The notes under the pieces were generated by a model, which searched no databases, was not told where the DNA came from, and saw only the letters and a program-made list of their open reading frames with translations. A stretch of DNA of 55,676 bases from Roseomonas sp. Lineage in GTDB: Bacteria > Pseudomonadota > Alphaproteobacteria > Acetobacterales > Acetobacteraceae. The translations under genes were made by a program, and so were the position numbers. Shown piece after piece: positions 45,934-55,073 of this stretch; within the stretch, counting starts at the first letter, position 1; each line of letters starts with the position of its first letter. Location: the NCBI GenBank assembly GCA_020249285.1, contig JADCFX010000037.1, positions 1-55,676 of the forward strand, given 5' to 3'.

Positions 45934-47919
45934 TTAGCTACCCTGTTGCAGCAGCGCGATCACGGCGCGCTGCCATGCTTCAAAGGCGCGGCTGGATGCG
46001 GCGCCTTTGGCTTCCGCCTCTCGGCTCGCGGCATTCAGCCGCTGGCGCGCCGCCTGCTGTTCCCCACCGGTGCGATCTTCCACCGCCTGGCGGGCGCGGG
46101 TTAGCGCCTGATCGGCTGAGCGTGCTTCGCGTGCGGCAAGCCGCGCGGTATCGAGCAAGACGCGGATTTGCTGAAGCGCGGTGATGGTGGTGGCCAGCAC
46201 ATCGCGCCCTGGAACATCGGCGCCGGTGCGTGCCAGGATTTCCTGCAATCGTTCCACCGAACCCGGCCCGCCGGGGATGCGGCGGAGCGAGGCCTCCAGA
46301 TCGAACTGCGCCGGCTGCAGTAGTAGCGGATCGCCAAGGCCCTGATCCCAAAGCGGCAAATCCTGGCGCTGATCACGTTCAAAGCCAAGCCGAATGGTTT
46401 TGGGCGCGGCTTCCAATTGCGTTTCATACCGCAAGCCGAAATCACCTTCCGCCGCCACCGTGAAACGCGGTGTGGCACCGGGGCGGCGCGGCAGGTCAAT
46501 CACCATCAGGCCGCTGGCGCCACGTGGATCAATCGCCAGCGCAGTTTCTTCGATGCGCTTTGCTTCAACAGTGATGAAACCACGGCGGAGGCTGATGCGC
46601 GTGATGTCGTCCCGGTTGCTGCTTTGGCTGGTCAGGCGCAGATCGCGATCACGCGCGAAGGCGATCAGGCGCTGATCGCCGGGTGACAGCGCCCGCAATT
46701 CCGCGTCGCCGAGGAAGCTTGGCGCATCCGGCCCGCCAAAAACCGTGACCAGGCCATCAGGCAGCACGTGGTTCGACGTGTTGCGGAAGCGCATCGCCTG
46801 CAAGGGGCGCGTCGCCGCCAGATCCTGCACCCACCAAAGCCGTTCCGCCGGCAGGTTGAGATCAAGGAAGGGCAGGTTCGCGGTCTCTCCGCTGCGGATG
46901 GTGACGGGTTGTTCCAGGGTGAAGGCCACGCGCCCGGCAGCAGCTTCCGCCGCGACATTCACAGCGAGTGGCGCTGGCGCTGGGGCCGCATCCGCGCGCA
47001 TGGCGGCGCGCGGTGCGGGTGGTGGCGGCGGTGCCATCATCGGTGCCGCCGCCGCTACCATGGGCTGAGGGCCGGTATCGGGCGTCACGCGAATGGCTTC
47101 CGCAATGCGCACCGGCAATTCAGGGCGCGGCACGGTGATGGGTTCGAATATCGGCTGATGGAAGGCAGCCGCTTCATCAGACACCAGCGAAATCCGCACA
47201 CCTTCCCAATCACTGCCCGAGGCATTTTCCACCACGGCCCAGCCCATCAACCGCGCCTGACCGCCCGTTGCACCAAGCGGCGGCGCCATCAGCCGATAGG
47301 AAGGCTTCCAGAGCGGCGCGCCGGCAATATAGATCACCGCAACCTGCCGCGCGCGATCAGACCTCAGGCGGATTTCGATGCGCCTTTCATCATCGCTGCG
47401 CGCGGCCGCGAGCGCTTCTGCCGCGCGTGCCACGCGCGCAGCCAGTGCGGGGTCGGTCAGCGTGACCTCATCACCGGGCTTCAGCAGGACAGAAAGCAGG
47501 CCGCGCGGCGCGATCAGAGAAAGCGTAAGCCCGGCGTCGGTTTCCGCTGCAGTGGCAATGCGCCCGCGCGCACCAGCGGCTTCCGCTTCCTGACCGCGGA
47601 GCGCATTCAGCAAACTTGCGCGGTTTTCGAAATCCGCGGGGCGGAGCGGCAGGCCGCGAAATGCCTCATTCAACAAATCCCGACCAGGCAGGCTGAGGCC
47701 TTCAACACGCCCGGCGGGATCGAGGATCATCAGCGATCGCAGCAGATCATCCACATCACCAAGCGGGGCGCGAAACACGACCGGCGCATTCGCCGCGACT
47801 TCGCCTGCGCGTTCAATCTGCGCGATGCCGGCAGAGGAAAGCGTCACGCCTCGGATGGGCATTTCCGCTGCAAGCGCAGCAGGGGCAATCAGCGTAAGGG
47901 CAAGGCTGGCGCGACGCAT
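45934..47919 (-). CDS. Exported DUF4139-domain protein
   Basis: A 661-residue protein with a signal peptide (RRASLALTLIAPAALAAEMP). The N-terminal GVTLSSAGIAQIERAGEV and the middle segment VAVIYIAGAPLWKPSYRLM, followed by GWAVVENASGSDWEGVRISL, match the DUF4139 family. A proline/alanine-rich linker (MMAPPPPPAPRAAMRADAAP) splits the domain, and a C-terminal coiled coil (ALTRARQAVEDRTGGEQQAA) ends it. The function is unknown; members are surface or periplasmic beta-sandwich proteins. GGAGTCACCCC precedes the ATG. Confidence 0.78.
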   Translation of the reverse strand: MRRASLALTLIAPAALAAEMPIRGVTLSSAGIAQIERAGEVAANAPVVFRAPLGDVDDLLRSLMILDPAGRVEGLSLPGRDLLNEAFRGLPLRPADFENRASLLNALRGQEAEAAGARGRIATAAETDAGLTLSLIAPRGLLSVLLKPGDEVTLTDPALAARVARAAEALAAARSDDERRIEIRLRSDRARQVAVIYIAGAPLWKPSYRLMAPPLGATGGQARLMGWAVVENASGSDWEGVRISLVSDEAAAFHQPIFEPITVPRPELPVRIAEAIRVTPDTGPQPMVAAAAPMMAPPPPPAPRAAMRADAAPAPAPLAVNVAAEAAAGRVAFTLEQPVTIRSGETANLPFLDLNLPAERLWWVQDLAATRPLQAMRFRNTSNHVLPDGLVTVFGGPDAPSFLGDAELRALSPGDQRLIAFARDRDLRLTSQSSNRDDITRISLRRGFITVEAKRIEETALAIDPRGASGLMVIDLPRRPGATPRFTVAAEGDFGLRYETQLEAAPKTIRLGFERDQRQDLPLWDQGLGDPLLLQPAQFDLEASLRRIPGGPGSVERLQEILARTGADVPGRDVLATTITALQQIRVLLDTARLAAREARSADQALTRARQAVEDRTGGEQQAARQRLNAASREAEAKGAASSRAFEAWQRAVIALLQQGS

Positions 47920-47973
47920 GGGGTGACTCCGTAAGACGTGGCTATCGATAGTCTCCTTCCCAAAGCGGCGAAT

Positions 47974-48432
47974 TTAGGGCGCCTTCACGGGACGATTGGC
48001 ATGGCTTGATTGCGGCACACCGCGATTAAGCGACATATGCGAATGCACACAAAGCCACGCATCAGGCTTGCCATGGAATATCATGGTGGCGCGGCCTGGC
48101 CTATCAAAGCGCGTGCCATCCGGGTGAAAGCCCGTGCTGGTCCAGGGTGCGACGACAACCACCATGGATTTATCGTCCGATGCCAGCACATAGGTTTCAG
48201 AAAGGGTGAAGCGAAAATCCTCCGTCTTCGGCCAGACATTATCCCATTGCGTCGCCTGCCAGGCGGCAAGGCCTGGGATCACATCGCGATGCGTACCAAA
48301 GGCCAGAACATCCGAATGGAAAAGCGGGCGCGCGGAAGCGTAATCAACCTCACGCACAAAACCGGCAAAGCGATCCAGCCAGGCGTCAAACCAGGCGCGC
48401 GTTGCGGCATCGGCTTTTGATAGATCGGTCAT
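47974..48432 (-). CDS. SnoaL/NTF2-like small protein
   Basis: A 152-residue protein of the NTF2-like cone fold: ATRAWFDAWLDRFAGFVREVDYA at the start, ARPLFHSDVLAFG and GLAAWQATQWDNVW, then strands ending in ATMIFHGKPDAWLCVHSHMS. Such proteins are ketosteroid-isomerase-like enzymes or stress-linked binding proteins; no specific function can be given. The start at 48432 has AAGGGGAAA upstream, and the longer reading does not. It is divergent from a Bug receptor gene. Confidence 0.78.
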   Translation of the reverse strand: MTDLSKADAATRAWFDAWLDRFAGFVREVDYASARPLFHSDVLAFGTHRDVIPGLAAWQATQWDNVWPKTEDFRFTLSETYVLASDDKSMVVVVAPWTSTGFHPDGTRFDRPGRATMIFHGKPDAWLCVHSHMSLNRGVPQSSHANRPVKAP

Positions 48433-48572
48433 GGCGCATTTCCCCTTCTGCCTTGGTGCCGACAGCCTGATCCGAAGCGGCGGCGCTTTCAAGCCTTTTG
48501 GCCTGAGGCTTGCCGAGCCGGTCCGGGCGGGCTTAGCCTTCAGGCAAGAAACAAGACGGAGGAGACAAGGCC

Positions 48573-49550
48573 ATGACGGGCATTCATCGCCGCGGCGCTT
48601 TGCTGGTGGCGCCAGGGCTTATCGGCGTATTAGCAGGCCGTGCGCATGCGCAAGCCTGGCCCGCGCGGCAGGTGCGCATTGTGGTGGGCTTCGCCGCAGG
48701 TGGCGCCAATGACATCATGGCAAGGCTGCTTGCCGCGAAGCTTGGTGAGCGTATTCCAGGCAGCACTTTCGTCGTTGAAAACCGCCCCGGCGCGGGCACT
48801 TTGCTGGCGGCAGAACATGTCGCGCGTCAGCCGGCGGATGGCTATACTTATCTTTTCGCGTCTTCTTCCACGCTGATTACGCTTTTGGTGAACCGCGCTG
48901 CGGGGCTTGATCCGACGCAGGCATTTTCCGCGGTTTCCATGGCGCAATCCTCGCCTTTGCTGCTCGTCTCACGCAGCGATTTCCCAGCGCGTACCCTGCC
49001 GCAGGTGATTGAACTGGCGAAGCAGCGCCAAGGCAGGCTGACCATATCGCATCCGGGCAGTGGCGGTGTGAATCACTTGTCGTTGGTGATGCTGATGCAG
49101 CAAGTGGGTATAGAACTGACGATGGTGCCCTACAATGGCAACCACCCTTCCCTCACGGCGCTGGTGCGCGGCGATGTGGAATTGGCGAGTGATTCGCTAT
49201 TCGCGACGCGCGCGTTGATTGAAGCCGGCACCATTCGCCCAATTGCGATCACCAGCGCTGAACGTTCGCCGACCTATCCCGATGTGCCGACCTTTGCCGA
49301 AACTGTGCCGGGTTATGACGTTACCTTCTGGGGCGGCATCATGGCGCCGCGCGGTGTGCCTGAACCCATTCTGGACCGGCTTTCGCAAGAACTGGATGCC
49401 ATTCTGCGCCAGCCCGATGTCGCAGAACGTGTGCGGAGCTTTGGCGCCACGCCGGTTGGCGGGACGCGCGAACATTATGCCAAAGTGATCCAGGAAGATT
49501 GGGTACGCTGGGGCGAAGTTGTGCGCGCCAGCGGCATCAAGCCGGATTGA
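48573..49550 (+). CDS. Bug/TctC-family solute receptor (6)
   Basis: A 325-residue receptor: signal HRRGALLVAPGLIGVLAGRAHA, first loop VRIVVGFAAGGANDIMAR, VVENRPGAGTLLAAEHV, VPYNGNHPSLTALVRGDVE (Asn where most have Arg after Tyr) and C-terminal RWGEVVRASGIKPD. GGAGGAGA lies upstream of the ATG. The Ldh2 dehydrogenase gene starts 13 bases after its stop, so the receptor probably supplies a 2-hydroxy or 2-oxo acid to that catabolic cluster. Confidence 0.92.
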   Translation: MTGIHRRGALLVAPGLIGVLAGRAHAQAWPARQVRIVVGFAAGGANDIMARLLAAKLGERIPGSTFVVENRPGAGTLLAAEHVARQPADGYTYLFASSSTLITLLVNRAAGLDPTQAFSAVSMAQSSPLLLVSRSDFPARTLPQVIELAKQRQGRLTISHPGSGGVNHLSLVMLMQQVGIELTMVPYNGNHPSLTALVRGDVELASDSLFATRALIEAGTIRPIAITSAERSPTYPDVPTFAETVPGYDVTFWGGIMAPRGVPEPILDRLSQELDAILRQPDVAERVRSFGATPVGGTREHYAKVIQEDWVRWGEVVRASGIKPD

Positions 49551-49563
49551 AAAGGGGGATACC

Positions 49564-50613
49564 ATGCCGAAACTCAGTGCCGATCGCGTCAAGGAAATTG
49601 GCCGCACACTTCTGATCGCTGCGGGCGCGCCAGCGGATGAGGCAGAAACCGTCGCGCGGCATTGCACCAGCGCCAATCTGGTGGGCCATGATTCGCACGG
49701 GATCATCATGATCCCGGGCTATATCGAAAGGATCAAGGTTGGGCATATCGTGCCCGGCGCGCCGTGGAAGATTGTGCAGGAATCAGCGACAACATCGGTG
49801 ATTGATGGGCATTGGGGCTTTGGTTACGTCGCCAATGAGAAAGCCATGCGCTACACCATCGAAAAGGCGCAGACATCCAATGTCGCGGCTGCCACCGTGT
49901 TTCGCCAGGGGCATATTGGCAGGCTGGCAAGCTATCCGCTGATGGCGGCTGAAGCCGGTATGATCGGGATTTGCACAGCGGATTCCGGCCGTTCCCCCAA
50001 GGCGGTTGCGCCTTTCGGTGGGCGAGAAGCGCGGCTTGGCACCAACCCGATTTCCATTGCTGTGCCTTCAGATTTGGCCGGGCCCTTTGTGCTGGATATG
50101 GCAACCTCGGCTGCCGCCGCCGGCAAGGTTTTTCTGGCGCAAGCGCGCGGGCAGGAAGTGCCGGATGGTTGGGTGATTGGCGCGGATGGCAAGCCCACGC
50201 GTGATCCTTCGCAATTGAAGAAGGGCGGCGCTTTGCTGCCACTTGGTGGCACGGAAGGCTATAAGGGCTTTGGCTTGGCGGCGATGGTGGAAATTCTTTG
50301 CGGCCTGCTGACGGGGCTTGGCTTTGGCGTGGAGCCCACGGGTCGGCATAATGACGGCTGCTTCATGGCGGTGTTCAAGGTGGATGCCTTCCGCCCTCTG
50401 GCGCAATTCAAACAGGAAGTTGCGGATTTCGCGCGCTATCTGAAGGACACACCGCCCGCCGAAGGCAGCCAGGGCGTTTTCTACCCCGGAGAGCTTGAAG
50501 CGATGCGTGAGGCTGATCGCCGCGCCAATGGCATTGAGATTGAAGACAAGACGATTGAGGTATTGACCAAGCTTGCCGGCGAATTGGGTGTTGCCGGCAA
50601 GCTTGGATTGTAG
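49564..50613 (+). CDS. Malate/L-lactate/ureidoglycolate dehydrogenase family (Ldh2) oxidoreductase
   Basis: A 349-residue NAD(P)-dependent dehydrogenase with the non-Rossmann Ldh2 fold. HDSHGIIMIPGYIERIK near residue 45, FRQGHIGRLASYPL near 115, GTNPISIAVPSDL and FVLDMATSAAAAGKVFLA are characteristic. It oxidises L-malate, L-lactate, sulfolactate, ureidoglycolate or similar. AAAGGGGGA supports the start at 49564. It follows a Bug receptor gene closely and converges with the MhpD-like hydratase gene (6 bases). Confidence 0.92.
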   Translation: MPKLSADRVKEIGRTLLIAAGAPADEAETVARHCTSANLVGHDSHGIIMIPGYIERIKVGHIVPGAPWKIVQESATTSVIDGHWGFGYVANEKAMRYTIEKAQTSNVAAATVFRQGHIGRLASYPLMAAEAGMIGICTADSGRSPKAVAPFGGREARLGTNPISIAVPSDLAGPFVLDMATSAAAAGKVFLAQARGQEVPDGWVIGADGKPTRDPSQLKKGGALLPLGGTEGYKGFGLAAMVEILCGLLTGLGFGVEPTGRHNDGCFMAVFKVDAFRPLAQFKQEVADFARYLKDTPPAEGSQGVFYPGELEAMREADRRANGIEIEDKTIEVLTKLAGELGVAGKLGL

Positions 50614-50619
50614 ATTTTG

Positions 50620-51375
50620 TCAGGTGAGATCGAAAGTAATCTCACCAAACCCTGCAAATTCGGCCTGCACGCGCTGGCCGGGCGGGACAAAAATGCAGCC
50701 CGTATAGGTGCCGGTCGTCACTACCTGACCGGCGCGCAAATGCTCGCCAAGCCCGTGCAGATGATTGGCGAGCCAGACCAAAGGCAGCACGGGATCGCCG
50801 GAGGGGTTGCCTCCCTTCTGATCCACCTGCACCACGCCGGCATAGGATTGCCGCACGGCAAGATTGGGCAGATCGCAGCGCCGCCAATCCGCGACATCAG
50901 CGCCCACCACATAGCCAAGATGCGCGATATTATCAGCCATGCCTTCAGCTTGTGCCACGATCTTATGATCGGCATAGCGCGATTGCACCAATTCCAGCAG
51001 CGGGAAGGCAGCGTCTATCGCGTCCAGTACTTCATCGCGGCTATAGGTGTTGCCGCGGGGCGGCAGATCACGTTTCAGGCGGAACGCAACTTCGGTTTCA
51101 AGACCGATGGGGCGGGTATTCGCAACCCCCCAGCGCCCGCCAGATTGGCGCGCGCCGCTGGCGGCCATGATGCCGAAATTGGTGGGCTTGCCAGGCGGTG
51201 TGGCGCATTTCCACCCGCCGATGGCGCCACCCAGCGCCTTCAATACACCGCATTGGATAGCGAAGATCTCGGCCTCATTGCCCGGTGCGGCATCGCCCAG
51301 ATTGGCGATGGGCGCGCCGCCCTTATGGACGCCGACCAGTTTTTCAATCGCGCGCTTAATGGTTTCGGATGACAT
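50620..51375 (-). CDS. 2-oxopent-4-enoate hydratase-like protein (FAH superfamily)
   Basis: A 251-residue MhpD/HpaH-like member of the fumarylacetoacetate hydrolase superfamily. FRLKRDLPPRGNTYSRDEVL, AAFPLLELVQSRY and SGDPVLPLVWLANHL (substrate-binding region) are typical, and VTTGTYTGCIFVPPGQ ends the active-site cap. It hydrates or isomerises 2-oxo-enoic acids. The start at 51375 follows a weak AGGC. It begins 11 bases after the D-2-hydroxyacid dehydrogenase gene on the same strand, so the two form an operon. Confidence 0.84.
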   Translation of the reverse strand: MSSETIKRAIEKLVGVHKGGAPIANLGDAAPGNEAEIFAIQCGVLKALGGAIGGWKCATPPGKPTNFGIMAASGARQSGGRWGVANTRPIGLETEVAFRLKRDLPPRGNTYSRDEVLDAIDAAFPLLELVQSRYADHKIVAQAEGMADNIAHLGYVVGADVADWRRCDLPNLAVRQSYAGVVQVDQKGGNPSGDPVLPLVWLANHLHGLGEHLRAGQVVTTGTYTGCIFVPPGQRVQAEFAGFGEITFDLT

Positions 51376-51386
51376 GTTTGGCTTGC

Positions 51387-52352
51387 CTATTCGTTCAATT
51401 CCGGAATAACCCAAAGCGGCGCTTCACCCCGCGCGACACGCTGCACATTGTCAAATGCGTTGCGCAGGCGTGCAATGTTGCTGTCTTGCGTGGGGCCGGC
51501 CATATGCGCGGTCAGCACGACATTATCCAGGTTGAATAGCGGATTATCCGGCGGTGGTGGTTCCTGATCAAACACATCAAGCCCAGCGCCCGCGATTTGG
51601 CCGGAAGACAGCGCGCGATAAAGTGCTGCTTCATCAACCACCGGCCCACGGCTGGTATTGATCAAAAAGGCAGTCGGCTTCATCAGCGCCAATTCAGCCT
51701 CACCCAATAGCCCCTTGGTGCTGGCATTGAGCGGCACATGGAGCGAGACGATATCAGATGTCCGCAACAATTCACGATAAAGCCGGAAGCGCACATTCAG
51801 CGCATCTTCGGTTTCTTCGCGCAGCCGCGCAGTATCATAGTAATGCACATTCATGCCGAAAGCCTGCGCAAGCCGCGCGGTTTTCTTGCCGATGGTGCCA
51901 AGCCCCACAATGCCAAGCGTGCGTCCGCGCAATTCATAAAGCTTCGGCGTTTGATTGCCGCGCCAACGGCCAGCGGCCACATTGGCGTGCTGGCGGATCA
52001 ATTGCCGCGATACCGCCAACATCAGCAGCACCGCATGTTCGGAAACCGCGGTTGAATTGGCGCCACCATTATTGGCGAAAGGCACACCGCCACGCCGGGC
52101 TGCCGCGATATCTGCTCGGTCATAACCCGCACTCAATACCTGGATCAGCTTCAGCTTGGGGGCGATGGCGTAAAGCTCATCCTTCACCAGCATGTCGACG
52201 AAGCCGACGAGATATTCGGCATCGTGCATCGCTTCCTTCCAATCCGCGCCGCCGGGCTTGGCGATGCGCAAATCAAAACCATCCGGCGCCATTTCCTGGA
52301 TCACCGCCTCATCCACCATAGATTGCGTGACAACAACAATACGCGGCTTCAT
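51387..52352 (-). CDS. D-2-hydroxyacid dehydrogenase (first copy)
   Basis: A 321-residue NAD-dependent dehydrogenase. TLGIVGLGTIGKKTARLAQAF is the Rossmann motif, INTSRGPVVDEAALYRAL carries the catalytic Arg, and the Asp/Glu and His (VFDQEPPPPDNPLFNLDNVV, LTAHMAG) complete the active site. It reduces 2-oxo acids or oxidises D-hydroxyacids. GGAGGAAAC before the ATG fixes the start. It is first in an operon with the MhpD-like gene and divergent from the MFS gene. Confidence 0.93.
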   Translation of the reverse strand: MKPRIVVVTQSMVDEAVIQEMAPDGFDLRIAKPGGADWKEAMHDAEYLVGFVDMLVKDELYAIAPKLKLIQVLSAGYDRADIAAARRGGVPFANNGGANSTAVSEHAVLLMLAVSRQLIRQHANVAAGRWRGNQTPKLYELRGRTLGIVGLGTIGKKTARLAQAFGMNVHYYDTARLREETEDALNVRFRLYRELLRTSDIVSLHVPLNASTKGLLGEAELALMKPTAFLINTSRGPVVDEAALYRALSSGQIAGAGLDVFDQEPPPPDNPLFNLDNVVLTAHMAGPTQDSNIARLRNAFDNVQRVARGEAPLWVIPELNE

Positions 52353-52520
52353 GTTTCCTCCGAGTGCGTTTTCCAGCGCAGCATGAACCGACAGGCGCTT
52401 GCCGCCAAGGGGCGGCATTGCGCGCGGCACGCACCAGCGCCATGCTGAGGCTCACGCAACAGCAGGCCGGGGGCCTTATCGGGTGCAGCATAAGGGCGCT
52501 CTGCTAGGGAAGGGCCAGGC

Positions 52521-53726
52521 ATGAAGGAAGCCCCTTCGCGCCGCGCCTGGTTCATTCTGGCCGGCGGCTTTCTGGCCTTCACCATCAGCGCCAGCCTGAT
52601 GCATGCCTATAGTGTGTTTCTGCTCGCCTTCATCGTGGAGTTTCGTTGGAGCCGCGGAGAAAGTTCCATCGCCTATTCGGTCGGCCAGGTGGTGGGTGGG
52701 GTTTCATCGCCGCTGGTGGGCGGCATGGTGGATCGGCTTGGCGCGCGGCGCATGGTGTTGCTGGGCGGCTGCCTGCTGGCGCTTGGGTTGCTTGGCAGCG
52801 CCTTTGCGACATCTCTTTGGCAGATCGTGCTGCTGTATGGCGTGGTGATGACGCTGGGCGCCAATTGCATCAGCATGGTGGTCTTTGCGCCGCTGATTTC
52901 GCGGCTATTCGTCGCGCGGCGCGGCATGGCCATGTCCATGCTGCAATCGGCCAATGGGTTTGGCCGCGCGATTTCCGTGCCGATCGCGCAGCTTATGGTG
53001 AGCGATATGGGTTGGCGCCACGCCTATCTGCTGCAAGCGGGCGTGATGGCCGTGCTGGTTTTACCGTTGGCTGCGCTGTTTCGGGGCGCGGAGCAAACAC
53101 CCATCGCCAAGGCCAAAAAGGATAGCGCACCAGAGCGCGATTGGTCGGTCGCGCAAGCCATACGCACGCGGCATTTCTGGCTGCTTTCGATTGTCTATGG
53201 CTTAACCAGCATCGGCAGTTTTCTGGTTTCCTTGCATCAACTGGCCTTCGCCGTGGACCGTGGTTTTGATCCGCTTTATGCCGCCTTCGTGGTTGGGCTT
53301 GGGAGTTTGCTGGCGCTGCCTGGCGTTATCCTGACCGGGACGATTTCAGACTATATCGGGCGCGAAGGTGCCGCGATACTCGCTTATGTGATTTCCATCA
53401 TCGGTGTCGCTGCTGCACTGCTGATTGATAGCGCCGATCAACATCTGCTGTTCTGGGTGCATGCGTGTTGCTTCGGTATCACCTGGGGGGCGCGTGGGCC
53501 AGCGATTACGGCGAAAACAGCAGATCTTTTCGGCGGCCCCAGGCTTGGCACCATTCTTGGCCTGATCACCATTGGCTCGGGTTTGGGCGCAGGGCTTGGT
53601 GCTTGGGGTGCGGGGTTTCTGTTTGATGTGACTGGCAGCTATCAGCTTGCCTTTATGCTTTCCATTGCGGCTTACACCACGGGCGCCATTGTTTTCTGGG
53701 CCTTGCGCAAACCAGTGCAGGGCTAA
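52521..53726 (+). CDS. Major facilitator superfamily transporter (monocarboxylate-type)
   Basis: A 401-residue protein with 12 predicted membrane helices and the MFS loop motif PLVGGMVDRLGARRMVLLGG between helices 2 and 3. A central hydrophilic loop (KAKKDSAPERDWSVAQAIRT) divides the halves. The N-terminal AGGFLAFTISASLMHAYSVF recalls oxalate/formate and monocarboxylate transporters. It probably imports or exports an organic acid used by the flanking dehydrogenases. AAGGG lies upstream of the ATG. Confidence 0.9.
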   Translation: MKEAPSRRAWFILAGGFLAFTISASLMHAYSVFLLAFIVEFRWSRGESSIAYSVGQVVGGVSSPLVGGMVDRLGARRMVLLGGCLLALGLLGSAFATSLWQIVLLYGVVMTLGANCISMVVFAPLISRLFVARRGMAMSMLQSANGFGRAISVPIAQLMVSDMGWRHAYLLQAGVMAVLVLPLAALFRGAEQTPIAKAKKDSAPERDWSVAQAIRTRHFWLLSIVYGLTSIGSFLVSLHQLAFAVDRGFDPLYAAFVVGLGSLLALPGVILTGTISDYIGREGAAILAYVISIIGVAAALLIDSADQHLLFWVHACCFGITWGARGPAITAKTADLFGGPRLGTILGLITIGSGLGAGLGAWGAGFLFDVTGSYQLAFMLSIAAYTTGAIVFWALRKPVQG

Positions 53727-53732
53727 ACCCCA

Positions 53733-54737
53733 TCAGCGACCGCGCGCCAGAATATCCCTTAGCCTGAAAGCAGCATCGGCATTCACGGCGCCTTCCGGCA
53801 TTTCCCCGCGCGCGAGGGCGGCGATTTGGCGCACCGTATCCATCGCTTGATGTTCCATCGCCTCTGGCGTCATGCCGCCGATATGCGGGGTGGCCACTAC
53901 ATCCACCCGCGCTGCCAACAATGGGTTCGGCCTTTGGTCTGGCGCGCTGCCGACATCCATCGCGGCGCCGGCAAGATGCCCCGTTTCAAGCGCCGCCATC
54001 AGCGCCGCTTCATCCACCAATTCACCGCGTGACAAATTGATAAACCGCGCGCCTGGCTTCATGGCCGCAAAGGCGGGCGCGTTGAACAGATGCCTAGTGG
54101 AGGCATCGGAAATGGCAAGGCAGACAACAATGTCAGAATCCGCAAGTACTTCCGCAAAACCCGCTTGCGCGATGTTTGGATTAGCCACCTTAGCGAAGGG
54201 GTCCGCCACCGCCACACGCATGCCAAGCGCCAACGCCACTTCCGCCAGGCGCTCGCCGATGCGCCCATAGCCAATAATGCCAAGCCGCGCCGCCGAAAGC
54301 TGTAAGCCCATGCGCCCTTGCGGCAAGCCACCGGCTCGGTACGTGCCGACCATGGCGCTGACATCGCGCGCCAGATCCACCATGAAGCCAAGCGCCAATT
54401 CCACCACCGCCTCCACAAAGCCAGGTGTCGCGCGCGTCACTAAAACCCCAGCCGCGCTGGCAGCCGGCACATTGATGGTGGAGATATCCACCGCCACGCG
54501 CAGAAACGCCAAAAGCTCCGGCATGGCTGAGAAGGTTTCCGCAAGCCCCGGTGTAGCGCGATCAGCAACAATGGCTTGGCAGCCGCGTGCCGCTTCGGCC
54601 AAGGCAGTGCCAGATAGCACGGTAGCCCCGGGGTTGCGAATAACCTCAGCATGTTCCGACAGAGCCGCAAGGGCGCGCGGGCCGTAATAGCCTTCGAACA
54701 TCTGAGGCGTATGCGAGAGAAAAACGCGGAGCTTCAT
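53733..54737 (-). CDS. D-2-hydroxyacid dehydrogenase (second copy)
   Basis: A 334-residue NAD-dependent dehydrogenase, diverged from the first copy. The Rossmann loop is LGIIGYGRIGERLAEVALAL, the Arg motif FINLSRGELVDEAALMAALE, and the C-terminal active-site His is in VVATPHIGGMTPEAME. The start at 54737 follows AGGGA. Pair-wise presence with the first copy suggests oxidation and reduction steps on two hydroxyacids, or stereo/chain-length specialisation. It is convergent with the MFS gene (6 bases) and divergent from a decayed hydrolase. Confidence 0.92.
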   Translation of the reverse strand: MKLRVFLSHTPQMFEGYYGPRALAALSEHAEVIRNPGATVLSGTALAEAARGCQAIVADRATPGLAETFSAMPELLAFLRVAVDISTINVPAASAAGVLVTRATPGFVEAVVELALGFMVDLARDVSAMVGTYRAGGLPQGRMGLQLSAARLGIIGYGRIGERLAEVALALGMRVAVADPFAKVANPNIAQAGFAEVLADSDIVVCLAISDASTRHLFNAPAFAAMKPGARFINLSRGELVDEAALMAALETGHLAGAAMDVGSAPDQRPNPLLAARVDVVATPHIGGMTPEAMEHQAMDTVRQIAALARGEMPEGAVNADAAFRLRDILARGR

Positions 54738-54857
54738 GGTGGCGTCCCTGATGACATGGCGGCGATAGGTGGGTTCGGGCTCCATCCTCTCATCTTGTTT
54801 TGTTCCTCCTCAAACTTTATGTTAACTGGGCCTGCGTGGATGCTTTTCCATGGCGTT

Positions 54858-55072
54858 ATGCTGCGCCTATTGATCCTACTCCTTTCGCTTGCAGCCGCAC
54901 CAGCCGTGGCGCAGCCGCAGCCGTCGTTATCCCCGTGCATCTGGGCGAACAGGCCGCCAATGGCCCAGGGACGCTGAACGCTGTGCTCTGGCAACCCGCT
55001 GGGCGCGGGCCACATGCCGCGATTGTGCTGAGGAATGGCTGCGCCGGCATGAATACGAGCGCAGGCCAGCCC
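54858..55072 (+). pseudogene. Frameshifted and truncated dienelactone hydrolase-like gene
   Basis: A signal peptide starts at 54858 (MLRLLILLLSLAAAPAVAQ) in one frame. Around 54905-54925 the similarity moves to another frame: AVVIPVHLGEQ, then LNAVLWQPAGRGPHAAIVL and NGCAGMNTSAG. This is the start of an exported dienelactone-hydrolase-like alpha/beta hydrolase, with the oxyanion HGCxG region reading NGCAG. It ends at a stop and an IS256 transposase fragment near 55073, so about three quarters of the gene is missing. Confidence 0.7.
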
Positions 55073-55073
55073 T

